Shown here in pieces: positions 16,828 to 23,716 of a DNA stretch of 64,000 nucleotides. The translations under genes and the position numbers were made by a program. The stretch is taken from positions 620,001 through 684,000 of the forward strand of contig NZ_JAJQXW010000002.1 in the NCBI RefSeq assembly GCF_021246445.1. Reading direction: 5' to 3'. Below the pieces are notes generated by a model that saw only the letters and a program-made list of their open reading frames with translations, had not been told where the DNA came from and made no database searches. Positions within the stretch are counted from its first letter, which is position 1. Each line of letters starts with the position of its first letter. Source of the DNA: Rhabdothermincola salaria. GTDB taxonomy: Bacteria; Actinomycetota; Acidimicrobiia; Acidimicrobiales; Acidimicrobilacustridaceae.

Positions 16828-18012
16828 TCAGGTCCCCTCGGCGTCGAGGGCGTCGAGGGCGCTGGTGGCGGCGGCGAGCAGGCGAGCCGAGCAGCCGCCC
16901 ATGTCGATGGGCGGGGCCAGGTCGTCGGCCAGTCGGGAGGCGATGGCCCGGAAGGCGTCGGCGGCGGCGCCGTCGCCGAGGGCGATGGGCCGCCCCACGT
17001 CGCTGCCGCTCGACACGGACGGTTCGAGGGGGATGGCGCCGAGCAGGGGGATCTCGGCGTCGTGGGCGAGCGCCGCGCCTCCGCCCGAGCCGAAGAGGGG
17101 GTAGGTGGTGCCGTGCTCGCACTCGAAGGCGCTCATGTTCTCGACGGCGCCGAGGACGCGCAGGTAGCTCTTGCGGGCCATGGTGACGGCCCGGGCGGCG
17201 ACCTTCTGGGCGGCCAACGCCGGCGTGGTGACGACGATCATCTCCGCCTGGGGGAGCATGCGGGCCAGGCCCATCTGGACGTCGCCCGTGCCGGGCGGCA
17301 TGTCGATGACGAGGTACTGCAGGTCGTCGGGCCAGGCCACGTCCTCGAGGAAGTGCTGGACGGCCCGGTTGAGGATGAGCCCACGCCACATGAGGGCGTC
17401 GGTCTCGTCGTCGACGAGCAGACCCATCGACACCACCTCGAGGCGGCCGGCACCGATGTCGAGGCGTTGGGGCACGATGCGGGTGGAACCGGAGGCGTCC
17501 TTGGTGGCCTCGAGCCGGGCGTCGAGCCCGAGCATGCGCGGCAGCGAGAACCCCCAGATGTCGGCGTCGAGCACGCCGACGGCGTACCCCTGGGCGGCCA
17601 GGGCGGCCGCCAGGTTGGCCGACACCGACGACTTGCCCACGCCGCCCTTGCCCGACGCCACGGCCAGCACCCGGGTGGTGGGGGGCACGGCGGTGGTGGG
17701 TGCGCTCTCCTTGACGTTCCAGCGGGCCTTGGCCATGGCCGCCGACTTCTGCTCCGGGGTCATCTCGCCCCAGTCGATCTTCACCGACTCGACCCCGGGG
17801 AGGTCGGCGATGCGGGCCTTGATCTCGGACTGGAGCTGGGCGCGCAGCGGGCACCCGGCCGTGGTGAGCGCGACGTCGACGACCACGTGCCCGGCGTCGT
17901 CGACGGTGGCCCGTCGGGCCATGCCGAGCTCGACGATGTCGGTGCCGAGCTCGGGGTCGATCACGCCGCGCAGGGTGGCGAGTACGTCGTCGGAGGTCGG
18001 GACAGCGGACAT
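16828..18012 (-). CDS. mrp: Mrp/ApbC (Nbp35-type) iron-sulfur cluster carrier ATPase
   Basis: 394 aa. An N-terminal MIP18/DUF59 domain (about 5-85, with C54) is followed by the P-loop ATPase with SGKGGVGKSS (Walker A 121-128), DADIWGFS and VIDMPPGTGD. It carries Fe-S clusters to apoproteins in the cytoplasm. Many homologues have a C-x2-C near ENMS; here the region reads ENMSAFECEHG with a single Cys. ATG 18012 is favoured because a TAGAAT box ends 7 nt upstream and overlaps the alternative ATG at 18021. Divergent from the SufR-like regulator. Confidence 0.93.
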   Translation of the reverse strand: MSAVPTSDDVLATLRGVIDPELGTDIVELGMARRATVDDAGHVVVDVALTTAGCPLRAQLQSEIKARIADLPGVESVKIDWGEMTPEQKSAAMAKARWNVKESAPTTAVPPTTRVLAVASGKGGVGKSSVSANLAAALAAQGYAVGVLDADIWGFSLPRMLGLDARLEATKDASGSTRIVPQRLDIGAGRLEVVSMGLLVDDETDALMWRGLILNRAVQHFLEDVAWPDDLQYLVIDMPPGTGDVQMGLARMLPQAEMIVVTTPALAAQKVAARAVTMARKSYLRVLGAVENMSAFECEHGTTYPLFGSGGGAALAHDAEIPLLGAIPLEPSVSSGSDVGRPIALGDGAAADAFRAIASRLADDLAPPIDMGGCSARLLAAATSALDALDAEGT

Positions 18013-18019
18013 GGGAAAC

Positions 18020-18025
18020 ATTCTA
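18020..18025 (-). promoter_or_regulatory. -10 box for leaderless mrp mRNA
   Basis: TAGAAT on the minus strand, 7 nt before ATG 18012; one of two divergent boxes in a 41-bp gap. Confidence 0.5.
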
Positions 18026-18040
18026 CCGGCTCGGGCCGTG

Positions 18041-18046
18041 TAAACT
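18041..18046 (+). promoter_or_regulatory. -10 box for leaderless SufR-like gene
   Basis: TAAACT, 7 nt before GTG 18054. GGAGG lies only 1 nt before the GTG, too close to act as a Shine-Dalgarno site. Confidence 0.5.
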
Positions 18047-18053
18047 CGGAGGC

Positions 18054-18758
18054 GTGACCAACCCGCCGGAGTCCGAGCCCGTCGACCAACCGTCGACGAA
18101 CGCCGCCCCACCGCGGCTCGACGTGCTCAAGGCCCTCGGCGACAACACCCGCTACGCCATCTACCTGGAGCTGGCCCGCTCCCCCATCCCGCTGGCCACC
18201 GCCGAGATCGCCGACGTCCTCGACCTGCACGTCAACACCGTGCGACCCCACCTCGAGCGCATGCGCGACGTCGGCCTGCTCCGGGTCGACGCCGAGACGA
18301 GGGGCACGGTGGGCCGTCCCCAGCACCGCTACAGCCTTTCGGCCGACGCTCCCGCCCTGGGTCTCGAGCCCACATCCTGGCCCATGCTGGCGCGCACCCT
18401 CCTCGACGCTGCCGCCTCCGGTGGGCTCGAGGGCGACGACCTCGCCGAAGCCGGGCGCCGCCAGGGCGAGGCCGACGCCGCCCGCTGGCCCGCCGGTTCG
18501 GACTGCCTCGACGCCCTGGTCGTCGAGCAGGCCAAGCTCGGCTTCGACCCCGAGACCCTCGAACACGACGACGGCGCCACCATGGGCTTCGCCCACTGCC
18601 CGTTCCGCGATCTGGCCGAGACCCACCCCCAGCTCGTGTGCTCCCTGCACAACGGGCTGGTCGAGGGCTTCGTGGCGGCCTGGGACGGCTGCGGCGTCGC
18701 CCGCTTCCACCCGCTCGTCGACCGTAACCCCTGCCAGGTCGAGGTCGTCCTCGGATGA
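18054..18758 (+). CDS. SufR-like iron-sulfur transcriptional regulator
   Basis: 234 aa. A winged helix-turn-helix occupies about 22-95 (VLKALGDNTRYAIYLELA, then TAEIADVLDLHVNTVRPHLERM). The C-terminal half ends in cysteines at 182, 196, 213 and 227, close to the spaced four-Cys cluster site of SufR repressors. It probably senses Fe-S status and controls nearby assembly genes: mrp is divergent (41-bp gap) and an ErpA-like carrier follows 60 bp downstream. Identification rests on architecture and context. Confidence 0.82.
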   Translation: MTNPPESEPVDQPSTNAAPPRLDVLKALGDNTRYAIYLELARSPIPLATAEIADVLDLHVNTVRPHLERMRDVGLLRVDAETRGTVGRPQHRYSLSADAPALGLEPTSWPMLARTLLDAAASGGLEGDDLAEAGRRQGEADAARWPAGSDCLDALVVEQAKLGFDPETLEHDDGATMGFAHCPFRDLAETHPQLVCSLHNGLVEGFVAAWDGCGVARFHPLVDRNPCQVEVVLG

Positions 18759-18818
18759 CCGCGACCGGGCCCGACCCCGCTACCCTGCCACTGCACTGAG
18801 TTCCCGGGAGGACCAACT

Positions 18819-19139
18819 GTGATCACGCTTACCGATACCGCCTCGACCAAGGTCAAGGAGCTCATCGACCAAGAAGGCCAGGCCGGCCTGATGCTGCGGG
18901 TGGCCGTGCGCCCCGGCGGCTGCAGCGGCTTCAGCTACGAGATGTTCTTCGACAGCGAGAAGGACACCGAGGACATGGTGCTCGACGACAGCGGCGTGCC
19001 CGTCGTGGTCGACCCCTCCAGCGCCCAGCTGCTCTCCGGGGCCACCCTCGACTACAAGGACGGCCTGCAGGGCGCCGGGTTCGCCATCGACAACCCCAAC
19101 GCCCAGAAGACCTGCGGCTGCGGTCAGTCCTTCAGCTGA
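18819..19139 (+). CDS. erpA: A-type iron-sulfur cluster carrier (ErpA/IscA-like)
   Basis: 106 aa. The three ligand cysteines are C35 in GGCSGF and C99 and C101 in CGCG at the C-terminus, the HesB/IscA/ErpA signature. It accepts Fe-S clusters from the scaffold and delivers them to targets. GTG 18819 follows GGGAGGA (18806-18812). Placed after the SufR-like regulator and near mrp. A 9-bp hairpin lies 36 bp downstream. Confidence 0.93.
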   Translation: MITLTDTASTKVKELIDQEGQAGLMLRVAVRPGGCSGFSYEMFFDSEKDTEDMVLDDSGVPVVVDPSSAQLLSGATLDYKDGLQGAGFAIDNPNAQKTCGCGQSFS

Positions 19140-19174
19140 CCCCTGCCGGTCGCCCGGCACCGTCCGATCTGCTC

Positions 19175-19196
19175 CGGCCGCCCCACGGGGCGGCCG
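19175..19196. terminator. Bidirectional terminator between erpA and Tat lipoprotein gene
   Basis: CGGCCGCCC / GGGCGGCCG, a 9-bp perfect stem with CACG tetraloop, between two convergent genes. Confidence 0.65.
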
Positions 19197-19271
19197 AGCC
19201 GCGTCCGGGGCCTGGGGGCCGGCCCGGCCCGGGGCGCACGGCCGGCGTGGCCGGTGGCCGTCGTCGGACGG

Positions 19272-20237
19272 TCAGCTGGTGGACGAGGCGAGGGCCTCGG
19301 CCAGTTCGCCTCGATCCATGACGTTGTCGAGGCGGGCCGTCACCATGCCGTCGCCACGGGCCACGAAGAGGCTGGGCTCGAAGCTGAGCCCGTAGGCGTC
19401 GACGGCGTCGGTGGTGCCGGCGCTGGCCGGATCAGGGCCCGCCGCCGGATCGACGTAGACCTCGGCGTGCACCACGGTGAGGCCGCTGACGGCGGCGCTC
19501 TCCTCGATCACCAGGTCGAGGACCGGCCCGCAGACGGTGGTGCTGCAGTACCGGGGGGTGCTGATGAGCAGCGCCACCGGTCCGCCGGCGGCGAGGACCT
19601 CGGCCAACGAGCGCTCGTGCAGCGGGCACTGGGGCTCCGCGGTGCAGATGGGGGTCACCCCCCGGGCGTCGGCGACGGTGGGCGTGGCCACGGGGATCAT
19701 GGCCTGGCCGGGCTGCACCAGCTCCACCTGCTCGGGGCGGTCCACCTGGAAGTTCTGGGTGGACTCGGTGTCGTCGAAGGTGGTCGTGAGCCCCCAGATG
19801 CCGGGCTCGTCGAAGGTGGTCAGCAGGGGGTAGTAGGCGATCGGGGTGCCGTCGGCGTGCTTGCGCAGCTCGACCTCGCCCTTGTCGACGCCCTCGCGGC
19901 TGAGGCGGGCCGAGATGGTGTCGGGTCCGTCGGACGTGGGTGCACCGGCCGCGCTGGAGATGGCGAAGGCCGCCCGTTGGGGGATGCCGGCGGCGAGGTA
20001 CCCGCCCTGGTAGTTGAACAGCCCCACCAGCGTCGTGCCCACCGGCGCCAGATCCATCCGCCCGGTCGCGTCCTGGTCGTCGGAGGAGCCGCCACAGGCG
20101 GCGAGCAGCGTGGGCGCGCCGAGGGCCACCAGGCCGGCGCCGCCGACCAGGCCCGCCCGACGCAGGAAGCCGCGACGATCGAGGGCAGGGATGGCGCTGG
20201 GTCGGGCGGGGCGCGAGGGGGAGGAATCGGGTCGCAT
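19272..20237 (-). CDS. Tat-exported lipoprotein with thioredoxin-like Cys motif
   Basis: 321 aa. The N-terminus has a twin-arginine signal (RRGFLRRAG, about 21-29), a hydrophobic stretch and lipobox LAAC, so a folded protein is exported and lipid-anchored. An N-terminal beta-rich region precedes a C-terminal domain with CTAEPQC and YCSTTVC; the latter sits where a thioredoxin-like fold has its redox pair. Function unknown; redox or metal handling is possible. Divergent from the Fe-S/molybdenum-hydroxylase-like gene with overlapping -10 boxes. Confidence 0.7.
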   Translation of the reverse strand: MRPDSSPSRPARPSAIPALDRRGFLRRAGLVGGAGLVALGAPTLLAACGGSSDDQDATGRMDLAPVGTTLVGLFNYQGGYLAAGIPQRAAFAISSAAGAPTSDGPDTISARLSREGVDKGEVELRKHADGTPIAYYPLLTTFDEPGIWGLTTTFDDTESTQNFQVDRPEQVELVQPGQAMIPVATPTVADARGVTPICTAEPQCPLHERSLAEVLAAGGPVALLISTPRYCSTTVCGPVLDLVIEESAAVSGLTVVHAEVYVDPAAGPDPASAGTTDAVDAYGLSFEPSLFVARGDGMVTARLDNVMDRGELAEALASSTS

Positions 20238-20246
20238 GCGGCGCCG

Positions 20247-20252
20247 AACCTA
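20247..20252 (-). promoter_or_regulatory. -10 box of Tat lipoprotein gene
   Basis: TAGGTT on the minus strand, 9 nt before ATG 20237; shares two base pairs with the divergent TATCCT box. Confidence 0.4.
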
Positions 20253-20256
20253 TCCT
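20251..20256 (+). promoter_or_regulatory. -10 box for leaderless molybdenum-hydroxylase-like gene
   Basis: TATCCT, 7 nt before ATG 20264. Confidence 0.45.
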
Positions 20257-20263
20257 CCGGGCG

Positions 20264-21874
20264 ATGGTGATCCACCGCGACCAGACCCCCGGTCCCGACG
20301 CCCGCACGATCGACCTGGTGGTCGACGGCACCGCGGTGTCGGTGGCCGACGACGGCTCGTCGCTGCTGGCGGTGCTGCGCGAGCACCTCGGGATCACCGC
20401 GGCCAAGGACGGGTGCAGCCCGCAGGGCCAGTGCGGGTGCTGCACCGTGTTGGTCGACGGGGCGCCCCGGGTGGCGTGCGTGACCCCGGCGCGGCGCGTC
20501 GCCGGGCGGGTGATCACCACCAGCGACGGCCTGGGTGACGACGACCGGCGACGTTGGGCCGACGCCTTCGTGGCCTGTGGCGCCAGCCAGTGCGGTTTCT
20601 GCACGCCCGGGATCATCTGCCGGCTCGAGGGCCTGCGGGCCAAGGGCACCGCGCCCGACGACCGGGCCGCTGTCGATCGGGCCCTGGCCGCCCACCTGTG
20701 TCGGTGCACCGGCTGGCAGACGATCGGCGAGGCGTGGGCCGTGGCCGCCAGCGGGGCTTCGGCGTTGGCCGGCACGCTCGCCGGTGAGCGCGACCTGAAG
20801 GTCGCGTCCCGACGGGCAGGGCTCGAGGGGCACACGCCCCAGCAGGTCGGCGCCGACGTGGTGCTCGGCCACGGCGGGTTCGCCGATGACTCCGCTCCGC
20901 CCGATGCGCTGGTCGCCGTGCCCGACGGTGCGGGTGGGTGGGCCGTCGGCGAGACGCTGGCCGAGGCTCGCGCCGCGTCCGGCAAGGTGCAGGGCCGGCG
21001 GGGGACGGTGGAGCCGGTGCCGCCGCTCGCGGTCCCCGACGGCGACTGGGAGCTCACGCTGTGCACCAGTTGGGTCGAACCGGCCTACCTGGAGACCGAT
21101 GCGTCGTGGTGCGAACCGGGCGGTGAGCCCGCCGGCCCGCTGGGTAACGGCGGCGCGTTCGGGGGCAAGGTCGTCTCCCCGGTGACGGCGGCCGCCCGAG
21201 AGCTGGCCGACCGCCACGGACGGGCCGTGCGGGTGCTGCTGTCGCGCGAGGACACGGTGCGCCTCGGTCCCAAGCGCCCGCCCGTCGCCGCCGGGGTGCG
21301 TGCCGACGGCACCGGGGTGATGCGCGTCGTGCGCACCCCCGGCGTGGCCGACGCCGTGCGTGCCATGGCGCCCGGGCTGGTCGTCGAGGAGGTCGACGTG
21401 GCCGGACCGCCGACGTCGGCGGCCGTGCGCGCCGCGGGCTGGGCGGAGGCGTCGGTGCTGCTGAGCGCGTTGGCGGCGCGGCGCGACGGTGGTTCCCACG
21501 AGGCCACCGTCACCTCCCCGTGGGGCTCGGTGGCCACGGCGTCGGTGGGGGCCGACGACGTGATCCGGGTGCACGTGGAGTGCGGCGAGGTGCTCGACGA
21601 GGTCGTGCTGCGCTCCTACGTGATCGGTGCCGCCCACATGGCCCTGGGCTGGGTCACCAGCGAGGGCCTGGCGGTCGACGCCGACGGCAACGTGGGCGAC
21701 CTCACCGTGCGGTCCTTCGGCATCGTGCGCGCCGCCGACATGCCGACCATCGAGGTGGCGGTGGTGCCCAGCGACCGGGTGGCGATCAACGGCTCCGACG
21801 CCGCCTTTGCCGCGGTGGCCTCCGCGCTGTGGCTGGCTCGCGGCTGCCCGCCGTCGTGGCCCGTGGGAAGCTGA
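20264..21874 (+). CDS. Compact fusion of 2Fe-2S protein and molybdenum-hydroxylase-like domain
   Basis: 536 aa. Residues 15-165 match the small subunit of xanthine/CO dehydrogenases: plant-type 2Fe-2S ligands C51, C57, C60, C72, then QCGFCTPG (C110, C113) and CRCTG (C146, C148). From about 250 there are pieces of the molybdopterin domain: GNGGAFGGK (294-302), RVLLSRED and, near the end, SFGIVRAADMPTIEV. It is far shorter than the usual 700-800-residue Mo subunit. The usual GExP-type catalytic Glu near the C-terminus is replaced by INGSDAAF. Activity and substrate are uncertain. RidA follows 4 bp later. Confidence 0.75.
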   Translation: MVIHRDQTPGPDARTIDLVVDGTAVSVADDGSSLLAVLREHLGITAAKDGCSPQGQCGCCTVLVDGAPRVACVTPARRVAGRVITTSDGLGDDDRRRWADAFVACGASQCGFCTPGIICRLEGLRAKGTAPDDRAAVDRALAAHLCRCTGWQTIGEAWAVAASGASALAGTLAGERDLKVASRRAGLEGHTPQQVGADVVLGHGGFADDSAPPDALVAVPDGAGGWAVGETLAEARAASGKVQGRRGTVEPVPPLAVPDGDWELTLCTSWVEPAYLETDASWCEPGGEPAGPLGNGGAFGGKVVSPVTAAARELADRHGRAVRVLLSREDTVRLGPKRPPVAAGVRADGTGVMRVVRTPGVADAVRAMAPGLVVEEVDVAGPPTSAAVRAAGWAEASVLLSALAARRDGGSHEATVTSPWGSVATASVGADDVIRVHVECGEVLDEVVLRSYVIGAAHMALGWVTSEGLAVDADGNVGDLTVRSFGIVRAADMPTIEVAVVPSDRVAINGSDAAFAAVASALWLARGCPPSWPVGS

Positions 21875-21878
21875 GTTC

Positions 21879-22229
21879 ATGACTGCTCCCGTCGGGCCCT
21901 ACTCGCCGATCGTCCGCGCCGGCGACCTCCTCGTGGTGTCCGGCCAGGTCGGCATCCGCGAGGGCAAGATGGTCTCGGGCGGCGTCGAGGACGAGACCAC
22001 CCAGGCCGTCGCCAACATCGCGGCACTGCTGGCCGGCGAGGGCGCCGCGCTCACCGACGTGGTGAAGACCACGGTCTTCCTGCGCCACATGCGCGACTAC
22101 CCGATCATGAACGAGGCCTACATGGCCGCCTTCGGCGACCACCGACCGGCCCGGTCAGCGGTGGCGGTGTCCGAGCTGCCCATGGTGGCCCTCGTCGAGA
22201 TCGAGGCCTGGGCCCACGCCCCCCGCTGA
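21879..22229 (+). CDS. ridA: RidA family enamine/imine deaminase
   Basis: 116 aa, full length. It hydrolyses reactive enamines and imines made by PLP enzymes. Family blocks are GPYSPIVRAGDLLVVSGQVG, AALLAGEGAALTDVVKTTVFL and ARSAVAVSELPMVALVEIEAWA; the substrate-binding Arg is in RPARSAV. ATG 21879 is 4 bp after the molybdenum-hydroxylase-like fusion, so the two are likely co-transcribed, which may point to an imine-forming oxidation upstream. Confidence 0.92.
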   Translation: MTAPVGPYSPIVRAGDLLVVSGQVGIREGKMVSGGVEDETTQAVANIAALLAGEGAALTDVVKTTVFLRHMRDYPIMNEAYMAAFGDHRPARSAVAVSELPMVALVEIEAWAHAPR

Positions 22230-22267
22230 GGTCCGGCGCCGTCTTCGCCCGCGGCCGGCCGGGTGGG

Positions 22268-22273
22268 TACCAT
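22268..22273 (+). promoter_or_regulatory. -10 box for small membrane protein gene
   Basis: TACCAT, 7 nt before GTG 22281. Confidence 0.4.
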
Positions 22274-22280
22274 CGGCGTC

Positions 22281-22442
22281 GTGAGCGTCGTCATCATCGT
22301 GCTGGTCCTCGTCGTGGTCATCCCCGTGGGCTTCCTCGTCACCATGTCGCTGGTGGCCGCCCTGCTGGGTTGGGCCACCAAGACCGAGGTCGACGACCTC
22401 TACACCGGCACCGAGGATCTCGAGCTCTCCAACCGGAGCTGA
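22281..22442 (+). CDS. 53-aa single-pass membrane protein
   Basis: A short gene of 53 codons: an N-terminal hydrophobic helix of about 30 residues (VVIIVLVLVVVIPVGFLVTM, then more), followed by an acidic tail TEVDDLYTGTEDLELSNRS. GTG 22281 follows a TACCAT box by 7 nt. The sharp change from membrane helix to acidic tail and the promoter support a real gene. Function unknown. Confidence 0.6.
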   Translation: MSVVIIVLVLVVVIPVGFLVTMSLVAALLGWATKTEVDDLYTGTEDLELSNRS

Positions 22443-22604
22443 CGCCCGTACAGCCGGGCCCGTCGGTCGCGTCGGCGCGACCGGTCATCGGGCGGTGGAT
22501 CGAAGAACCCGTCGACGGCGGGGAAACCCTCCGCTAGCGTCTCGCCTCGTTGAGAAGGTGCAGGGAAGGTGTTCCGACCCCGCAGGACAGAAAGGGGTGT
22601 CGGA

Positions 22605-22805
22605 GTGGCCTCCGGTACCGTCAAGTGGTTCAACGCCGAGAAGGGTTACGGCTTCATCTCCCGAGAGGGTGGCCCCGACGTGTTCGTGCACTACAGCGCG
22701 ATCTCTGGTTCGGGCTATCGCTCCCTCGAGGAGGGCCAAGCCGTCGAGTTCGAGGTGACCAGTGGCCCGAAGGGCGATCAGGCACAGGACGTCCGTCCAG
22801 TCTGA
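22605..22805 (+). CDS. Cold-shock domain protein
   Basis: 66 aa, a single OB-fold cold-shock domain that binds single-stranded RNA/DNA. It carries RNP1 KGYGFI and RNP2 VFVHYS; the N-terminus [16 protein letters not shown] is canonical. GTG 22605 is chosen over an earlier in-frame start at 22569 because it gives the family N-terminus. A 162-nt gap upstream may be a regulatory leader, as is usual for csp genes, but I see no defined structure. Confidence 0.95.
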   Translation: MASGTVKWFNAEKGYGFISREGGPDVFVHYSAISGSGYRSLEEGQAVEFEVTSGPKGDQAQDVRPV

Positions 22806-22883
22806 GCGACCTCACAGGTCTGACGTTCGAAGCGCCGCCCGCGAGGGCGGCGCTTCCGCGTGGTCGGTGCGGCAGCGGCATGC

Positions 22884-22939
22884 GGTCGGGTGGCGGGTCG
22901 GGAGCGCCAGCGACCCCGCCACACCGTCGCGCTCCGCGC
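22884..22939. repeat. 56-bp direct repeat, copy 1
   Basis: Identical over 56 bp to 22967-23022. Each copy holds an imperfect inverted repeat (TGGCGGG-TCG against CGACCCCGCCA) and GGAGCG/CGCTCC arms, like a REP-type palindromic element, in the gap between convergent genes. Confidence 0.9.
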
Positions 22940-22966
22940 CCGTCGGTGGGTGGGCTCTCGGGTGGT

Positions 22967-23022
22967 GGTCGGGTGGCGGGTCGGGAGCGCCAGCGACCCC
23001 GCCACACCGTCGCGCTCCGCGC
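22967..23022. repeat. 56-bp direct repeat, copy 2
   Basis: Second perfect copy, 83 bp from the first and ending 8 bp before the stop of the GlnR-like gene. It may also serve as a terminator. Confidence 0.9.
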
Positions 23023-23030
23023 GACCAGTA

Positions 23031-23711
23031 TCAGAGCGTCCAGCGGGACTGACCGAAGCGGTAGCCGACGCTGCGGACGGTCTGGATGAGACCGGCGTGC
23101 TCCTCGCCGAGCTTGGCCCGCAGGCGCCGGATGTGGACGTCGACGGTGCGGGCGCCGCCGTAGTACTCGTAGCCCCACACCCGGCTGAGGAGGGTCTCGC
23201 GGGTGAACACCTTGCCCGGGTGCGACGAGAGGAACTTGAGTAGCTCGTACTCCATGTAGGTGAGGTCGAGCGGCTTGCCGGCGATGGCCGCTTGGTACGT
23301 CTCGAGGTTGAGCATCAGCTCGCCGTACTCGACCAGCTCCGGTCGGGTGCCCTGGCCGGTGCGCCAGAAGAGGTGCTTGAGGCGGGCCTCGAGCTCCCGG
23401 GGGTGGAAAGGGCTGAGGCAGAAGTCGTCGAAGAGGTCGTCGCGCAGCTCGAGCTCGGACAGCTGGCTGCCGCTCACGAGCAACAAGAGGGGTTCGAGGG
23501 GGATGTCGCGCTTGCGCAGCGCCCGGCACAGGGCGAACGCCCGCTCCGGGTCGACGTCGGCGACCACGATGGCCCCGGCCCAGCCCTCGCCCGGTTCGAG
23601 GCGCGCCGCTCCGGTCTCGTCGGCGACGGCCTTCCACGGGTAGCCGGCCAGGTCGAGGGCCTGGGCGAGCTCCGGAGGCACCGGATCGGGGTGCAACAAG
23701 ATGGGTTCCAT
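23031..23711 (-). CDS. glnR: GlnR-like winged-helix response regulator
   Basis: 226 aa. An atypical receiver domain (about 1-115) is followed by an OmpR-type winged helix with LTYMEYELLKFLSSHPGKVFTRE, RVWGYEYYGGARTVDVHIRRLR and TVRSVGYRF. OmpR-type orphan regulators of this kind are the nitrogen regulators (GlnR) of actinobacteria, and this one is 5 bp after a glutamine synthetase gene. No histidine kinase is adjacent. ATG 23711 is used; earlier GTGs overlap the upstream stop. The symbol is inferred from context. Confidence 0.78.
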   Translation of the reverse strand: MEPILLHPDPVPPELAQALDLAGYPWKAVADETGAARLEPGEGWAGAIVVADVDPERAFALCRALRKRDIPLEPLLLLVSGSQLSELELRDDLFDDFCLSPFHPRELEARLKHLFWRTGQGTRPELVEYGELMLNLETYQAAIAGKPLDLTYMEYELLKFLSSHPGKVFTRETLLSRVWGYEYYGGARTVDVHIRRLRAKLGEEHAGLIQTVRSVGYRFGQSRWTL

Positions 23712-23716
23712 CACCG

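Noticed and set aside
16828-17854. Upstream extension of the serpin reading frame over mrp (long 827-codon frame)
   Set aside because: The extension lacks protein-like character and overlaps mrp in another frame; the serpin start at 16801 has a lipoprotein signal and a -10 box.
22861-23040. Repeats near the csp gene considered as a CRISPR array
   Set aside because: Only two copies, 56 bp long, with a 27-bp spacer, internal palindromes and no cas genes; fits a REP-like element better.
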